From: Opitutia bacterium
Lineage (GTDB): Bacteria > Verrucomicrobiota > Verrucomicrobiia > Opitutales > Opitutaceae
Assembly (NCBI GenBank): GCA_947474365.1
Contig: CANJIU010000033.1
Span: 1-64,000, forward strand
Reading direction: 5' to 3'
Length of the DNA: 64,000 nucleotides
Positions within the stretch are counted from its first letter, which is position 1. Each line of letters starts with the position of its first letter. This document shows positions 42,359 through 52,705 of this stretch, piece after piece. The notes under the pieces were generated by a model. It was not told the origin of the DNA. It worked only from the letters and a program-made list of their open reading frames with translations, and ran no database searches. The position numbers and the translations under genes are program-made.

Positions 42359-43312
42359 ATGGTTTTCCCCTCCCACCTCCAGTCAAACCGGCTCCGGCGT
42401 GCGAATCTCCGGCGCTTCATCCGCGGCTTCTCACTCCTGGAGATCGTCCTCGTTCTGTTTGTCCTTGGGCTCCTGGCTGCCGCCCTCGTTCCCTCCGTCC
42501 GCGATGTGATCGAGAACGGACGCATCGACGCAGAAAAGCGCTCCCTCGATGACCTCGCGAACACGGTCACGGCGTCCTTCGACAATACGGACCTGACCAA
42601 TCTGAACCTCTCGGCCCTGCCGGGCACCATCGGTCCCGGCGATACCGCGACGGAGTTTTCCGCATCGAGCACGGCGCCGTATGCCACCACGAACAACAGC
42701 TCGTGGTTTGCGAAGGTCGCCCGGTTGAAGGGGCTGTCGCCCGTGATCGGGAGTCCGCCCACGCCAGCCGTCCAGCCCGCGCTGGCACCGATTGCCTTCA
42801 ACGGACTCGCCAATCCCCGGCTCCTGTTCGCCGGACCGAATGAGACGGGCCAGCAACGCTTCCTCCTCATCAGCCTGATGGCGCCCGGCGGCCAACTCGT
42901 GCTTCCCGCCTATGACGGCAGCGTCGCTTGGTTCAATGCCATCTGGAACGGTGACTGGGATAGCCGCACTGCCGCCGTGCCCGGGTATTGGACGGGGCTC
43001 CTGACCCCGGCACAGCTCGCCGCGTGGAGCCAGGGCAGCGGCGGACTCACCCAAACCTGGCGCCTCTGCGTACGGCGGATCGTCCTGCCGAAGTTCATCG
43101 TCACGGTGAACAACAACAATCCGACGAACAACGCCTACGTCAGTTTCAACAACACGCCGAACGCCTTCACCGCGCCGGCGAATTCCGGCGCGCAATCGAC
43201 GCCGGAAATTCTGGGCGGACGCTTGATCACGGTCAACCAGGGCACCGCCTGGCCCGGCACCGAGGCGCTGCGCTTCCACCTCCACGAAAATCCGACCGTC
43301 ACCATCCAATGA
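42359..43312 (+). CDS. Type IV prepilin-like protein, large
   Basis: 317 residues. A 23-residue basic leader ends RG, followed by FSLLEIVLVLFVLGLLAAAL, the class III prepilin signal with Glu+5. The mature protein is long for a pilin (about 294 residues) and Asn/Thr-rich near VNNNNPTNNAYVSFNN. It is probably a minor pilin at the tip, since the smaller pilin at 47189 is a better major subunit. Processing needs a prepilin peptidase, none of which is in the window. Confidence 0.8.
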   Translation: MVFPSHLQSNRLRRANLRRFIRGFSLLEIVLVLFVLGLLAAALVPSVRDVIENGRIDAEKRSLDDLANTVTASFDNTDLTNLNLSALPGTIGPGDTATEFSASSTAPYATTNNSSWFAKVARLKGLSPVIGSPPTPAVQPALAPIAFNGLANPRLLFAGPNETGQQRFLLISLMAPGGQLVLPAYDGSVAWFNAIWNGDWDSRTAAVPGYWTGLLTPAQLAAWSQGSGGLTQTWRLCVRRIVLPKFIVTVNNNNPTNNAYVSFNNTPNAFTAPANSGAQSTPEILGGRLITVNQGTAWPGTEALRFHLHENPTVTIQ

Positions 43313-44544
43313 AAAAACTCCTTCTTTCCCTTCTGTTCCCCGCCGTCGTCGCCGCCCAGTCCGTGACCTCGTCTTCGACGTCATCCATCCCCCTAACCGT
43401 CCCCGGGGGGGACTACGCGATCTCGTTTGGGATCGATTGGGCCTGCGATGATTATCCGCAAAACAGTGCACCCGGCCGGATCGACCTGCTTGACAGCAGC
43501 GGCACCCTGATCGGCCGGGTAAACGCCAGCACCTACCGCGGGTCGGGCGACTCGTATATCGTCACCGGGACCGGTTCAATCAGCGGTGCCAGTTCCTGGG
43601 TCGCCGTGTACGCGCCCAATGGCACGCCGGCTGACGCTGGTTTGACTGCAACCTGGACCATCCCGGGACTCGCCGCGGGCAACTACACGGTCCGGCTCTG
43701 GGGTTACATCACGAATGACCGACTGCTCCATGCGAGCACCGTCTGGACCACCACCAGCTTTACGGGTGGCACCGCCGTCGCCCCGCCGCCCGTGCAGTTT
43801 ATCCTGACCACGGGCGCCGGGTCCGGCGGCACCGTGTCGCCCGGCGGGACCTTTGACGCCGGCACGATGGCGAGCGTGACGGCGTTCCCCGACGCGGCCC
43901 ACGACTTCGCCGGCTGGACCGGCGATACGGGCGGCAGCGCCAATCCGGTCGCCATCCTGATGAACGCGAACAAGGCGGTGCAAGCGACGTTCGTCCTGAA
44001 GTCGTATGCGCTCACGACCAGTGCGAGCACCGGTGGCAGCGTCACAGCCGGGGGCTCCTATCCGCTGGGAACCACGGTCACGATCTCGGCGACCCCGGAT
44101 GCGACGCACTATTTCACCGGTTGGACCGGCGATGCGGGCGGAACCAATCCGACCGTTGCCGTCACGATCGATCGCGCAAAATCCGTGCTGGCGATTTTCG
44201 CGGCTAAGGCCGCGCAGACGATCACCTTCACCCCGCCCGGAGACCACGCGAACGGTTCTCCCGCCTTTCCGCTCACGGCCACCGCCTCGTCGGGATTGCC
44301 GGTGACATTCACGGTCGTGAGCGGCCCCGCCACCGTCACCGGAAACACCGTCTCGGTGACCGGCCCGGGCACGGTGGCCGTTCAGGCAAGCCAACCCGGT
44401 GACGCGCTCAACCTCGCGGCCCCACCGGTGACCCAGACTTTCAACGTCACGACCGTCGTCGTCCTCAAATATCAGGCCCCGGCGCGGACCCTCCTGCAAT
44501 CGGATCAGGCCACTACCGCGGTTCCCTACGTTCTCCAGCCATGA
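43309..44544 (+). CDS. Secreted adhesin-like protein with InlB-type B repeats
   Basis: 411 residues from ATG 43309, overlapping the pilin stop. Signal peptide MKKLLLSLLFPAVVAAQ. After an N-terminal beta-rich region (about residues 20-150) come two consecutive divergent InlB B-repeats. The first has TFDAGTMASVTAFPDAAHDF and GWTGDTGG; the second has YPLGTTVTISATPDATHYFT and GWTGDAGG. A Bacterial Ig-like stretch follows. Such repeats mark cell-surface proteins. Placed between a minor pilin and the secretin, a pilus-associated or tip adhesin is likely. Confidence 0.7.
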   Translation: MKKLLLSLLFPAVVAAQSVTSSSTSSIPLTVPGGDYAISFGIDWACDDYPQNSAPGRIDLLDSSGTLIGRVNASTYRGSGDSYIVTGTGSISGASSWVAVYAPNGTPADAGLTATWTIPGLAAGNYTVRLWGYITNDRLLHASTVWTTTSFTGGTAVAPPPVQFILTTGAGSGGTVSPGGTFDAGTMASVTAFPDAAHDFAGWTGDTGGSANPVAILMNANKAVQATFVLKSYALTTSASTGGSVTAGGSYPLGTTVTISATPDATHYFTGWTGDAGGTNPTVAVTIDRAKSVLAIFAAKAAQTITFTPPGDHANGSPAFPLTATASSGLPVTFTVVSGPATVTGNTVSVTGPGTVAVQASQPGDALNLAAPPVTQTFNVTTVVVLKYQAPARTLLQSDQATTAVPYVLQP

Positions 44545-45967
44545 AATACCTCCTTCTTCTCGCATTCGCGGGCCCAGCCTTCTGTGCCAGCACCGTATCA
44601 TCAGGTCCCGCCCCGTCGCTTCTCGACCGGCCGGTCGAGAATCTCCGGCTGGAGAAAGCGCCCCTTCCTGCCGCGCTGCGGGCGCTCGCCCGCTCGTGCC
44701 AGACCAACGTGGTCACCGACCCCGATGTGACCGGCGAGGTCACGATCGAGGTCAGCCACGGCACGCTGCGCTCGGCGCTCACGGCGCTGACCGCGCCGGG
44801 CGGGTATTGTTATGAGCTGACTCCCGACGGCATCACCGTGCGCAACCGGCTTACCGTTCTTTACGCCATCGACTATCCGCAGCTGACGCGCAGCGGGTCC
44901 GGGAGTGCCTCGATCACCCTCGGCGGCGCGAACAATGGCGGCGTCAACGGCACGACGGCCGGGCAACCGCTGACCTCGGCGAACGGCCAGAACCAGGCGC
45001 TGAACAACAGCGTGTCGGATGCGACCCAGGTTTCCATTTCCCAGGACAATCAGAACACGTTCTGGACCGGGTTGGAGACGGAGCTGAAAGCGATGCTGAA
45101 GGATGGCGATCAATTGGTCCTGAACAAATTCAGCGGTGTCGCGCAGATCACCGCACCCGTCCGGCGGCATGAGACCGTCCGCGCTTTCATCGACCTGGTG
45201 AACCACCGCATCAACCAGCAGGTCGAGATCGAGGCTCGGCTCGTGGAAGTCACCCTCGATGATGAGCAGAAGCTTGGCGTCGACTGGGACCTGGCCGGCA
45301 CTTCGTTGGGCGGAGTTCACGTCAACAGTGCCACCGCCGCGCTGGACGTGACGAACGTGGGCGGGACACCGCTCGCGGCCAACACGTTCACCGCGAACCT
45401 GGGCATCGGCCGCGCCACCGCCGTCATCAACGCCCTCAAACAACAGGGAACTGTGACAACCGTGGCCCAGCCGCGGTTGCGGGCACTCAACAACCAGACG
45501 GCATTCATCAAGGTCGGGGAGGACCGGCCGTTCTTCCGCCTGGCCCAGACGACTTCATTCCAGACGGCGGGCTCGACAACACCCGTCAACCAGACCCAGC
45601 AGAGTTTTTCCGTCTCCACCATCACCATCGGCACGATCCTCGCGGTGACCCCGCAGATCGACAGCCAGGGAACCATCACGCTCGACGTCCTGCCGGCCAT
45701 CACGCGGCTCCAGTCCATCATCACAAGCCCCGACGGCCAGCAGACCGCCCCGGTTACCGAGGTGAAGCAGGCGTCGACCATCGTGCGGCTGCATGACGGC
45801 GAGACGGCCATCATCGGCGGGCTGATCTCCGACGAATCCGGCGAGACGACCCGCAGCATCCCGGTGCTCGGCTCGCTACCCGGACTCGGCGCCGCGTTCC
45901 GCAGCAGGGCGAAACTCCATTCGCGGACCGAGCTGGTGATTTTCCTGACCCCGAAACTCATCCGCTG

Positions 45968-45968
<1 letters not shown>
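44541..45968 (+). CDS. Secretin (PilQ/MshL/GspD family)
   Basis: 475 residues. Signal peptide MKYLLLLAFAGPAFCAS; a small STN/N0-like domain (LRLEKAPLPAALRALARSCQ); a Gly/Asn-rich insert; an N1/N3-like domain; then the secretin barrel with VEIEARLVEVTLDDEQKLGV, VTTVAQPRLRALNNQTAFIK and the terminal RTELVIFLTPKLI. Length and domain order resemble the MSHA/type IVb pilus secretins. It forms the outer-membrane gate for the pilus. Confidence 0.88.
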
Positions 45969-47161
<1,193 letters not shown>

Positions 47162-47176
47162 TTTTTTCACCCTCAA

Positions 47177-47184
47177 CCCCATAA
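47177..47184. promoter_or_regulatory. CCCATAA box before the major pilin gene
   Basis: CCCCATAACCATATG contains the core box CCCATAA (47178-47184) five bases from the pilin ATG (47189). It is the same core as at 21.8, 22.1 and 32.4 kb, and the only single, unpaired occurrence. It may be chance. Confidence 0.3.
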
Positions 47185-47188
47185 CCAT

Positions 47189-47938
47189 ATGAAAACACCA
47201 AATCGCCGGAAATTGCGGGGATTCTCCCTGCTCGAACTCGTCCTCGTCCTCGCCATCGTCGCCGTCCTGGTCGGCCTGCTCCTGCCCAAGGGCTTTGACG
47301 CCCTCCGCAACGCGCGCGTCCAGCAGGTCGCCCAATCGGTCAAGACCCTGAAGACCGCCCTCGTTCAGTTCATCTCCATGCCCGGCGGCAGCGGCAGCCT
47401 GCCGCGCACCGAGGGCACCGGCATCCCTTGCTCGGGCGCGGCGCTCTCCGGCGCCACCGACATCGCCAAGGGCAACGCCGCCCGGCTCGACGCGGTGCTG
47501 CTGACCGCCGGCAAACTGGAGGGCCCGCTCAGCCTGCGCATGGGCAGTCAGGCCTTTGTCTCCTCGGGCGCCGGCAACGAGATCGCGTGGAATCAGGCCA
47601 CCCAGACTTTCCAGATGACCCCCGATGCCGCGCCGCAACGCAACTGGTCCGGCGCCACCCGCGTGGAGGCACGTTCATCCGCCCCGGGCACGCTCCCGTC
47701 CGTCGCGCTCGGCGCCAATTTCCGGCTCGACGGCGTGACCGACCTGACCGCCAACCTGGTTGTCGCCTACCTCGTGATCCCGGGGTGTCCCGCCCAGGAC
47801 GCGTTTGACCTGGCCACGCAGATGAACGGCCCGCAACTGGCACCCATTGCCGGAGCCGCCTGCGACACCGGCGTTGTCGCCTATGCGATTCCAACCAACG
47901 GCGTGACCGACGTCTACATCTACCTGACCGCCCTTTGA
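47189..47938 (+). CDS. Type IV prepilin, probable major subunit
   Basis: 249 residues. Leader MKTPNRRKLRG then FSLLELVLVLAIVAVLVGLL with Glu+5. The mature part has a long helix (NARVQQVAQSVKTLKTALVQ) and a Gly-rich globular head. It contains four cysteines (GIPCSGAA, IPGCPAQD, GAACDTG region), which could form the pilin disulphide. The spacing of 27 bases from the ATPase gene and the operator-like box suggest its own added control. Confidence 0.8.
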   Translation: MKTPNRRKLRGFSLLELVLVLAIVAVLVGLLLPKGFDALRNARVQQVAQSVKTLKTALVQFISMPGGSGSLPRTEGTGIPCSGAALSGATDIAKGNAARLDAVLLTAGKLEGPLSLRMGSQAFVSSGAGNEIAWNQATQTFQMTPDAAPQRNWSGATRVEARSSAPGTLPSVALGANFRLDGVTDLTANLVVAYLVIPGCPAQDAFDLATQMNGPQLAPIAGAACDTGVVAYAIPTNGVTDVYIYLTAL

Positions 47939-47939
47939 C

Positions 47940-49157
47940 ATGATCACCGTTCTCCTCTGGGGCGACCGCTGGTGGCTGCCCCACCACCGACTCCCGGTGC
48001 CGTTCGCCGAACCGGGCCAAGCCGCCGACATGCTGGCCTCCGCCTGGCGCGACCCGGCGAAAAAGATCCGGCTGGTCTACCAGCCTGACGACTTCGCGAC
48101 GGTCGCCGTGGATTGCCCGAACGCGAACCGCGCGACCCTGGCCGTGGCCCTCGCTGAGGAACATCCGGTCGTCTTCCACCCCGGACATGTCTGGAGCCAC
48201 GAGCCGATTCTCGGGGCGCACGGGTCCTTCAACACCCTGCTGCACTACGAGACGAGGCCCGCCCTGTTCGCGCTGGTGCAGCAGTTGCAGGACCACGGCT
48301 TCACCGTGACTTCGGTCTGGCCGATGGCGACCTGGCTCAACGCACTGCCGCCGGAACTGTCCGATTCGGGAGCGATGACGATCTGCGCGATAGAGCCCGA
48401 CCGGTTCTGTCTCTACCGTCATTCCGGGGACGGGGTGCGCGCCGTGCGCGCCGGCCGGCACGGCGATGTGCTGACCGCGGTGGCGGCGCACCTGGGCGGC
48501 GTGGCGGCGAAGACCGAAACGGAATTCGTCCTCTATGTGACGACCGATGACGCCTTGGTCGAAAAGCTCAACGAACGGATCCCGGTCTCGGAAGCGCAGG
48601 TCGTCGGGGTGCTCGCCGTGTGGGAGGCGCTCGCCAAGCAGGCCGTCATCAACCCGCGGCATCCGGCGCAGCTTCTCCCGCCGGTTCCTCGGGTCTCGTT
48701 TCCGCCGTTTCTGACGCTGCTGGCCGTTGGGTGCCTGGTCGCGGCGTTGGGCTTGGCGGGATTCCAGGGCCGGGATTATCTGGCCGCGCGCACCGGACGC
48801 GCCGAGATCGAGGCCGAGAAGCAGACGCTCCGCCGCGAGCTCGCGCTGCTGCAACGCAACGAAGCCGACCTGCTCCGACTGGCGGCCGAAAAAGCGTCCC
48901 TCTCGCCCGACCCGCTGGCGTGGGCCGCGCTGCTGCGGGCAGTGCCGCAGGGATTGCCACCCTCGGTGGTGCTCACCCGGCTCCGGGCCGACCGCCAGGG
49001 CTTCCGGCTCGACGGCGGTGTTTCCGCGGGATTGCCCGAAGCGCAATGGCGGCATTGGCGCGACTGTCTCCAGGGCGCCGAGGCGCGATGGACCTTGGCG
49101 GGGTTTGAGTCCGCGCCCCCAACGGCGGACTTCACGGTGCGCGGTCTCTGGCGATGA
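47940..49157 (+). CDS. GspL/PilM-PilN-like inner-membrane protein
   Basis: 405 residues. An N-terminal cytoplasmic part of about 235 residues with an actin-like outline (MITVLLWGDRWWLPHHRLPV) is followed by one helix, PFLTLLAVGCLVAALGLAGF, and then a coiled coil (EIEAEKQTLRRELALLQRNE). A periplasmic PilN-like domain completes it (LLRAVPQGLPPSVVLTRLRA). The plan is that of GspL, or a fused PilM-PilN. It would couple the ATPase to the periplasmic lipoprotein at 40439. Confidence 0.6.
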   Translation: MITVLLWGDRWWLPHHRLPVPFAEPGQAADMLASAWRDPAKKIRLVYQPDDFATVAVDCPNANRATLAVALAEEHPVVFHPGHVWSHEPILGAHGSFNTLLHYETRPALFALVQQLQDHGFTVTSVWPMATWLNALPPELSDSGAMTICAIEPDRFCLYRHSGDGVRAVRAGRHGDVLTAVAAHLGGVAAKTETEFVLYVTTDDALVEKLNERIPVSEAQVVGVLAVWEALAKQAVINPRHPAQLLPPVPRVSFPPFLTLLAVGCLVAALGLAGFQGRDYLAARTGRAEIEAEKQTLRRELALLQRNEADLLRLAAEKASLSPDPLAWAALLRAVPQGLPPSVVLTRLRADRQGFRLDGGVSAGLPEAQWRHWRDCLQGAEARWTLAGFESAPPTADFTVRGLWR

Positions 49158-49777
49158 AACCGGTCACGACCATCAGACAGTGGGCCGCCCTCGCCGGCAG
49201 CGCGGTGCTCCTCGCCGCGGTGCTGGTGCTGCGCGCCCGCGGCGGCCTCGCGCAACTGGGCCAGGATTCCGAACTCGTCCGGTTGCGCGACGAACGCCGG
49301 CGGCTCGCCGTCAGTGACGACACCGCGGTCCGTGCCGGCCGGGCGGCGGTGGAACGGTTGCGCCAACGCCTGACGGCGGCCCGCCCGCCCGCCGGCTGGA
49401 CGGTCGAACAGGTGCCGGTCGCGAACGGGCAGCCGGCGCGCCTGCGCCTGCGGCGAACCGCGCCGACCGGTTGGGCCGACCTCGTGCAGACGATCGAAAG
49501 CGAGTCGGTCCGTGCCGGCGTCCGTCTCGTCAGCCTGGATATCACCAGCAGCGGTTCCCGGCAGGTCCGGACCATCGCCGCTGTGGAAATCCTGCTGGAG
49601 CACCCAACCGAAACACCGTCCCGCCCTAATCCGCCAGGCGGGACCGTGTTTCCGGGCGCGGACGGGCCGGCCACGACCCCGGCAGTCGGTCCCGCTCATT
49701 CAGGCCAACCTTTGGTCGGCCCTCCGTCGCGTCCCGACCCCCGGGTCCCCCGGGGCCAGAACGAGACACCACCCTGA
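49154..49777 (+). CDS. PilO/GspM-like inner-membrane protein
   Basis: 207 residues. One N-terminal helix (AALAGSAVLLAAVLVLRARG), a coiled coil (VRLRDERRRLAVSDDTAVRA) and a small ferredoxin-like periplasmic domain with SESVRAGVRLVSLDITSSGS and VAAVEILLEHP-like end (IAAVEILLEH). A Pro-rich tail follows. Together with the previous gene this is the PilN/PilO or GspL/GspM pair. It overlaps the upstream gene by four bases and closes the pilus operon. Confidence 0.55.
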   Translation: MKPVTTIRQWAALAGSAVLLAAVLVLRARGGLAQLGQDSELVRLRDERRRLAVSDDTAVRAGRAAVERLRQRLTAARPPAGWTVEQVPVANGQPARLRLRRTAPTGWADLVQTIESESVRAGVRLVSLDITSSGSRQVRTIAAVEILLEHPTETPSRPNPPGGTVFPGADGPATTPAVGPAHSGQPLVGPPSRPDPRVPRGQNETPP

Positions 49778-49892
49778 TGCCCCATGGAAAACGGGAATAG
49801 ACGGCCGTGCAAAATTCCATGCCCTGCGAAACGGACTGGCCTGCGCCCAAGCCCCTGATTTCCCCCACTCTCCCTCAACCCCCAACCCAACC

Positions 49893-50123
49893 ATGATCAC
49901 CCTGAACCTCCAGATCCCCGAAAAGGTCGCCGCGGAATTCTACCAGGCGGCCGATGAACTCAACCAGCGCTTCGGCGCCACCGATCCCCGCATTGACGCG
50001 AAGAGCCTCATGGCGTTCGCGCTCGCCCGTCATGAGTCGGGCGACCTCTGCGCGCAGTTCGACCTGGCGCTGCGGCTTGTCCGCGGCCCGGTGGAAAAAC
50101 CGTTCAACCCCGCGCTGAACTGA
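49893..50123 (+). CDS. Small cytoplasmic protein, unknown function
   Basis: 76 residues from ATG 49893 (MITLNLQIPEKVAAEFYQAA). Predicted strand-helix-helix (then DELNQRFGATDPRIDAKSLM), possibly a ribbon-helix-helix-type regulator. The leader CCCAACCCAACCATG has no Shine-Dalgarno. Acidic, no membrane segment. It sits 115 bp after the pilus operon. Confidence 0.45.
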   Translation: MITLNLQIPEKVAAEFYQAADELNQRFGATDPRIDAKSLMAFALARHESGDLCAQFDLALRLVRGPVEKPFNPALN

Positions 50124-50199
50124 CTTTGGGCGGATTTCCGCCCGCGGTGCCTGTCGCCGGTCCGCACCCTCCAAGTGACCGGTCCAACCCAAAACCACC

Positions 50200-50628
50200 A
50201 TGCCCATCAAAACCAAACCAGGTGAAACCACCACCCTCCCGACCGACCGGGAGAGCCCGCTGCAATTCCGCACCAATCCCGAGGTCCAGCAGCGGCTGGA
50301 CGAGTACAAGGCCGCCAACAAAGGCGACGTCGAGTATTACTCCCGCGTCGTCAAGGAGGCACCCGGCCGTGCCGTCGATATGCTTCTCCACAAGGACATG
50401 CAGCGCCATGAATCCGAGATGCGGCTCGTCGAAAAGCAGATGCCGCAGGCGAAGGAGTTCTACGACCAGCAGCCCGCGCACATCAAGGAACGCATCGACG
50501 AACGGCTCAAAGCCGTCTCGCCGTATTACCGGGAGAAGGCCTTCGTCGGTGAGGTGCTCCGCGAGATGAACCGGAAGAACCGGCAGCTCCTGACCACGCC
50601 GAAGACCGGCATGGCCGCAGCCGTTTGA
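50200..50628 (+). CDS. Hypothetical helical protein at the end of the transfer region
   Basis: 142 residues. Highly charged and helical (NPEVQQRLDEYKAANKGDVE and EKQMPQAKEFYDQQPAHIKE). No known domain. The leader AAAACCACCATG lacks a Shine-Dalgarno, as at 49893. Codon use resembles the conjugation genes, so I group it with them. A 230-bp gap to the AbiE genes follows. Confidence 0.5.
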   Translation: MPIKTKPGETTTLPTDRESPLQFRTNPEVQQRLDEYKAANKGDVEYYSRVVKEAPGRAVDMLLHKDMQRHESEMRLVEKQMPQAKEFYDQQPAHIKERIDERLKAVSPYYREKAFVGEVLREMNRKNRQLLTTPKTGMAAAV

Positions 50629-50860
50629 GCCTCCCTATCCTCGCCGCCCGTGAGTCCCGAAGCGCATGGCCTGCGCAAGACCGGGCGAACGGGCGGCGTT
50701 GGATACCCGCCAGTGGGCACAAAAACAGATCGGAAGTGGTCGAAACTACCATATTAATCCCTATTTGCTGCCTAGCTGTTACTTACATAGTGCCTGACGG
50801 ATTCATATGGCTCTTTTTGTTTGCAGTATGGGACGTCTGACGGCACATCCCGCAGACGTA

Positions 50861-51679
50861 ATGAGCACATCAGAATCGACCGGAAACCGACAGATCGGGG
50901 CAGCGGCGGCGTTTGTCGACGCCCAGCTGGCCGCCGGGCACGTCGCTTTCCCGTTGGCCCAGTTGCTCAAGGACACAGGACTTGCGGTCGAAGCCGCCAA
51001 GAAACAACTCCGCCGGTTGGGCCCACGGGTCGTCCGGGTTTCGCCCTCGCAGCAATTTTTCCTGATTGTCAGCCCCGAGCACTATTCGAGGGGAAGTCCG
51101 CCGGTCGACTGGTGGCTCGACGACTATTTTCGCTGGCTCGAACATCCCTACTATCTGGCGCTGCAATCCGCGGCGAGCGCCCATGGCTCGAATCCGCAAT
51201 CGATCCAAGTCACCCAGGTGATGACCGACACCTCCCGCCGCCCAATCAGGATCGGGCAACTGCGGGTTGTATTTTTCGTCAAGCGCGGTGTCGGGAGCAC
51301 ACCCACCCAACAGCTGGCGAATGCCTTCGCGCCCACCCGGGTGAGCACGCCCGCGGCGACCGCGTTCGACCTGATCCGCTATGCCACACGCATCGGCGGA
51401 ATCGGAAGGGCCGTGGAAACACTCCGACCCTTGCTGTCCCTCATCCGCGGTTCCGAACTGCGTGCGGTGCTTGAGGCGGAAGACGAGACGGCGACAGCCC
51501 AGCGACTGGGCTACGTGCTCGAAGAGACCGGCCAGACAAAGCTCGCGCAGGTGGTCGCCGAATGGCTGCCGGCCAGACGGCCGTCGATTCCGCTGGTTCC
51601 GGCACCGGCCGGCCGGCCGGTCGGCCCCGTGGTCCAGCCATGGCGCATCCTCGACAACTCGGGGGAATTTGAATCATGA
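50861..51679 (+). CDS. AbiEi-like type IV antitoxin
   Basis: 272 residues from ATG 50861; ATGs at 50807 and 50828 are alternatives with no better ribosome site. The N-terminal winged helix (VAFPLAQLLKDTGLAVEAAK, then KQLRRLGPRVVRVSPSQQ) is followed by the AbiEi antitoxin domain with DDYFRWLEHPYYLALQSAAS and RVSTPAATAFDLIRYATRI. AbiEi represses the operon and neutralises AbiEii without direct complex formation. It overlaps the toxin gene by four bases. Confidence 0.8.
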   Translation: MSTSESTGNRQIGAAAAFVDAQLAAGHVAFPLAQLLKDTGLAVEAAKKQLRRLGPRVVRVSPSQQFFLIVSPEHYSRGSPPVDWWLDDYFRWLEHPYYLALQSAASAHGSNPQSIQVTQVMTDTSRRPIRIGQLRVVFFVKRGVGSTPTQQLANAFAPTRVSTPAATAFDLIRYATRIGGIGRAVETLRPLLSLIRGSELRAVLEAEDETATAQRLGYVLEETGQTKLAQVVAEWLPARRPSIPLVPAPAGRPVGPVVQPWRILDNSGEFES

Positions 51680-52521
51680 ACCCGCTCACCCGGCGCGATG
51701 TCGTGGCCCATCAGGCGGCCGTGCCCTGGCCGAGCCAGCGCCAGGTCGAACAGGACCTGCTGCTGTGCCTGGCCATGACGGCCTTGTTCGACGACAAGTT
51801 CCTGCGCACCCAGATCGCCATGCGCGGCGGCACCCTGTTGCATAAGGTCCACCTCGCCCCCGCGGCCCGTTACAGCGAAGACATCGATCTCGTGGTGTTC
51901 GGCGACCGGCCCGAGGACCACATCGCCAAGGCAATCCGTCGCGTCCTGCATGGCGTGTTCGGCAATCCGACGGATTCGATTTGGGACAATATCCGCCTGG
52001 CGATCCGGAACACGGTCAAACCCTCGCGCGTGCTGCGGTTGACCTATTCGGTTCCGTCGGTGAGCGAACCGGGAGCCACTCTGGACATCGTCGTGGAGGC
52101 CAACGCGACCGAACGGACGCCCCACCGGGCCATTGTGCAGATTCCATTCGCCTACACGTTCCGCGGCGCACCCGTAAACTCCGTGCTCAATGGCTACGAT
52201 CTCCACGAGATGCTCGGCACCAAAATGCGGGCCCTGTTCCAGCGCAAACGGGGACGGGATCTGTTCGATTTGTACTGGGCGATTACCGTCGCCAACCCGG
52301 CCGTCGAGCCGGCCGCGGTGATCGAGTCGTTCCAGCACTATCTTAGACAGGAAGGCGGTGTCGCCGGTCGGGCGGAATTTGTCGCCATTCTCGATTCGCA
52401 TTTGGCCGACCGCGGCTTTTGCACGGATATGAATCCGCTCCTCCGCGTGGGGGAAGTCTACGATCCGCACAAGGCGGGCGAGCACGTGAAGACCCGCCTG
52501 CTGGGCCTGTTGCCCGAGTGA
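51676..52521 (+). CDS. AbiEii-like nucleotidyltransferase toxin
   Basis: 281 residues of the AbiEii/AbiGii toxin family. The nucleotidyltransferase core MRGGTLLHKVHLAPAARYSE runs into DIDLVVFG, giving the GG then DxD metal motif. A later YDLHEMLGTKMRALFQRKRG-like segment with RDLFDLYWA is diagnostic. The enzyme attaches nucleotides to essential targets and blocks growth during phage infection. With the upstream AbiEi gene it forms a type IV toxin-antitoxin system. Confidence 0.85.
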   Translation: MNPLTRRDVVAHQAAVPWPSQRQVEQDLLLCLAMTALFDDKFLRTQIAMRGGTLLHKVHLAPAARYSEDIDLVVFGDRPEDHIAKAIRRVLHGVFGNPTDSIWDNIRLAIRNTVKPSRVLRLTYSVPSVSEPGATLDIVVEANATERTPHRAIVQIPFAYTFRGAPVNSVLNGYDLHEMLGTKMRALFQRKRGRDLFDLYWAITVANPAVEPAAVIESFQHYLRQEGGVAGRAEFVAILDSHLADRGFCTDMNPLLRVGEVYDPHKAGEHVKTRLLGLLPE

Positions 52522-52606
52522 CACTGGGCGAGGCTGGCAATTCCGGCCCGCGCCTCCAATTTCATTCTGCTCTGCCGCATGGAGTTTGGAGTCCCGGGGT
52601 CCGAAA

Positions 52607-52630
52607 CGGACACCAAAACGGACACCAGAA
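52607..52630 (+). repeat. Direct repeat flanking the FRG gene, left copy
   Basis: Contains CGGACACCAAAACGGACACC followed by AGAA. Its partner at 53765-53788 matches at 23 of 24 positions. The unit is itself a doubled GGACACCA. Confidence 0.8.
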
Positions 52631-52705
52631 TCACCACTCCTTGAGGACTCGGGGTAACTCGCACCCACCCTCCCGTGCCCGTTAACGGACCGGAATCGGC
52701 TTCGG

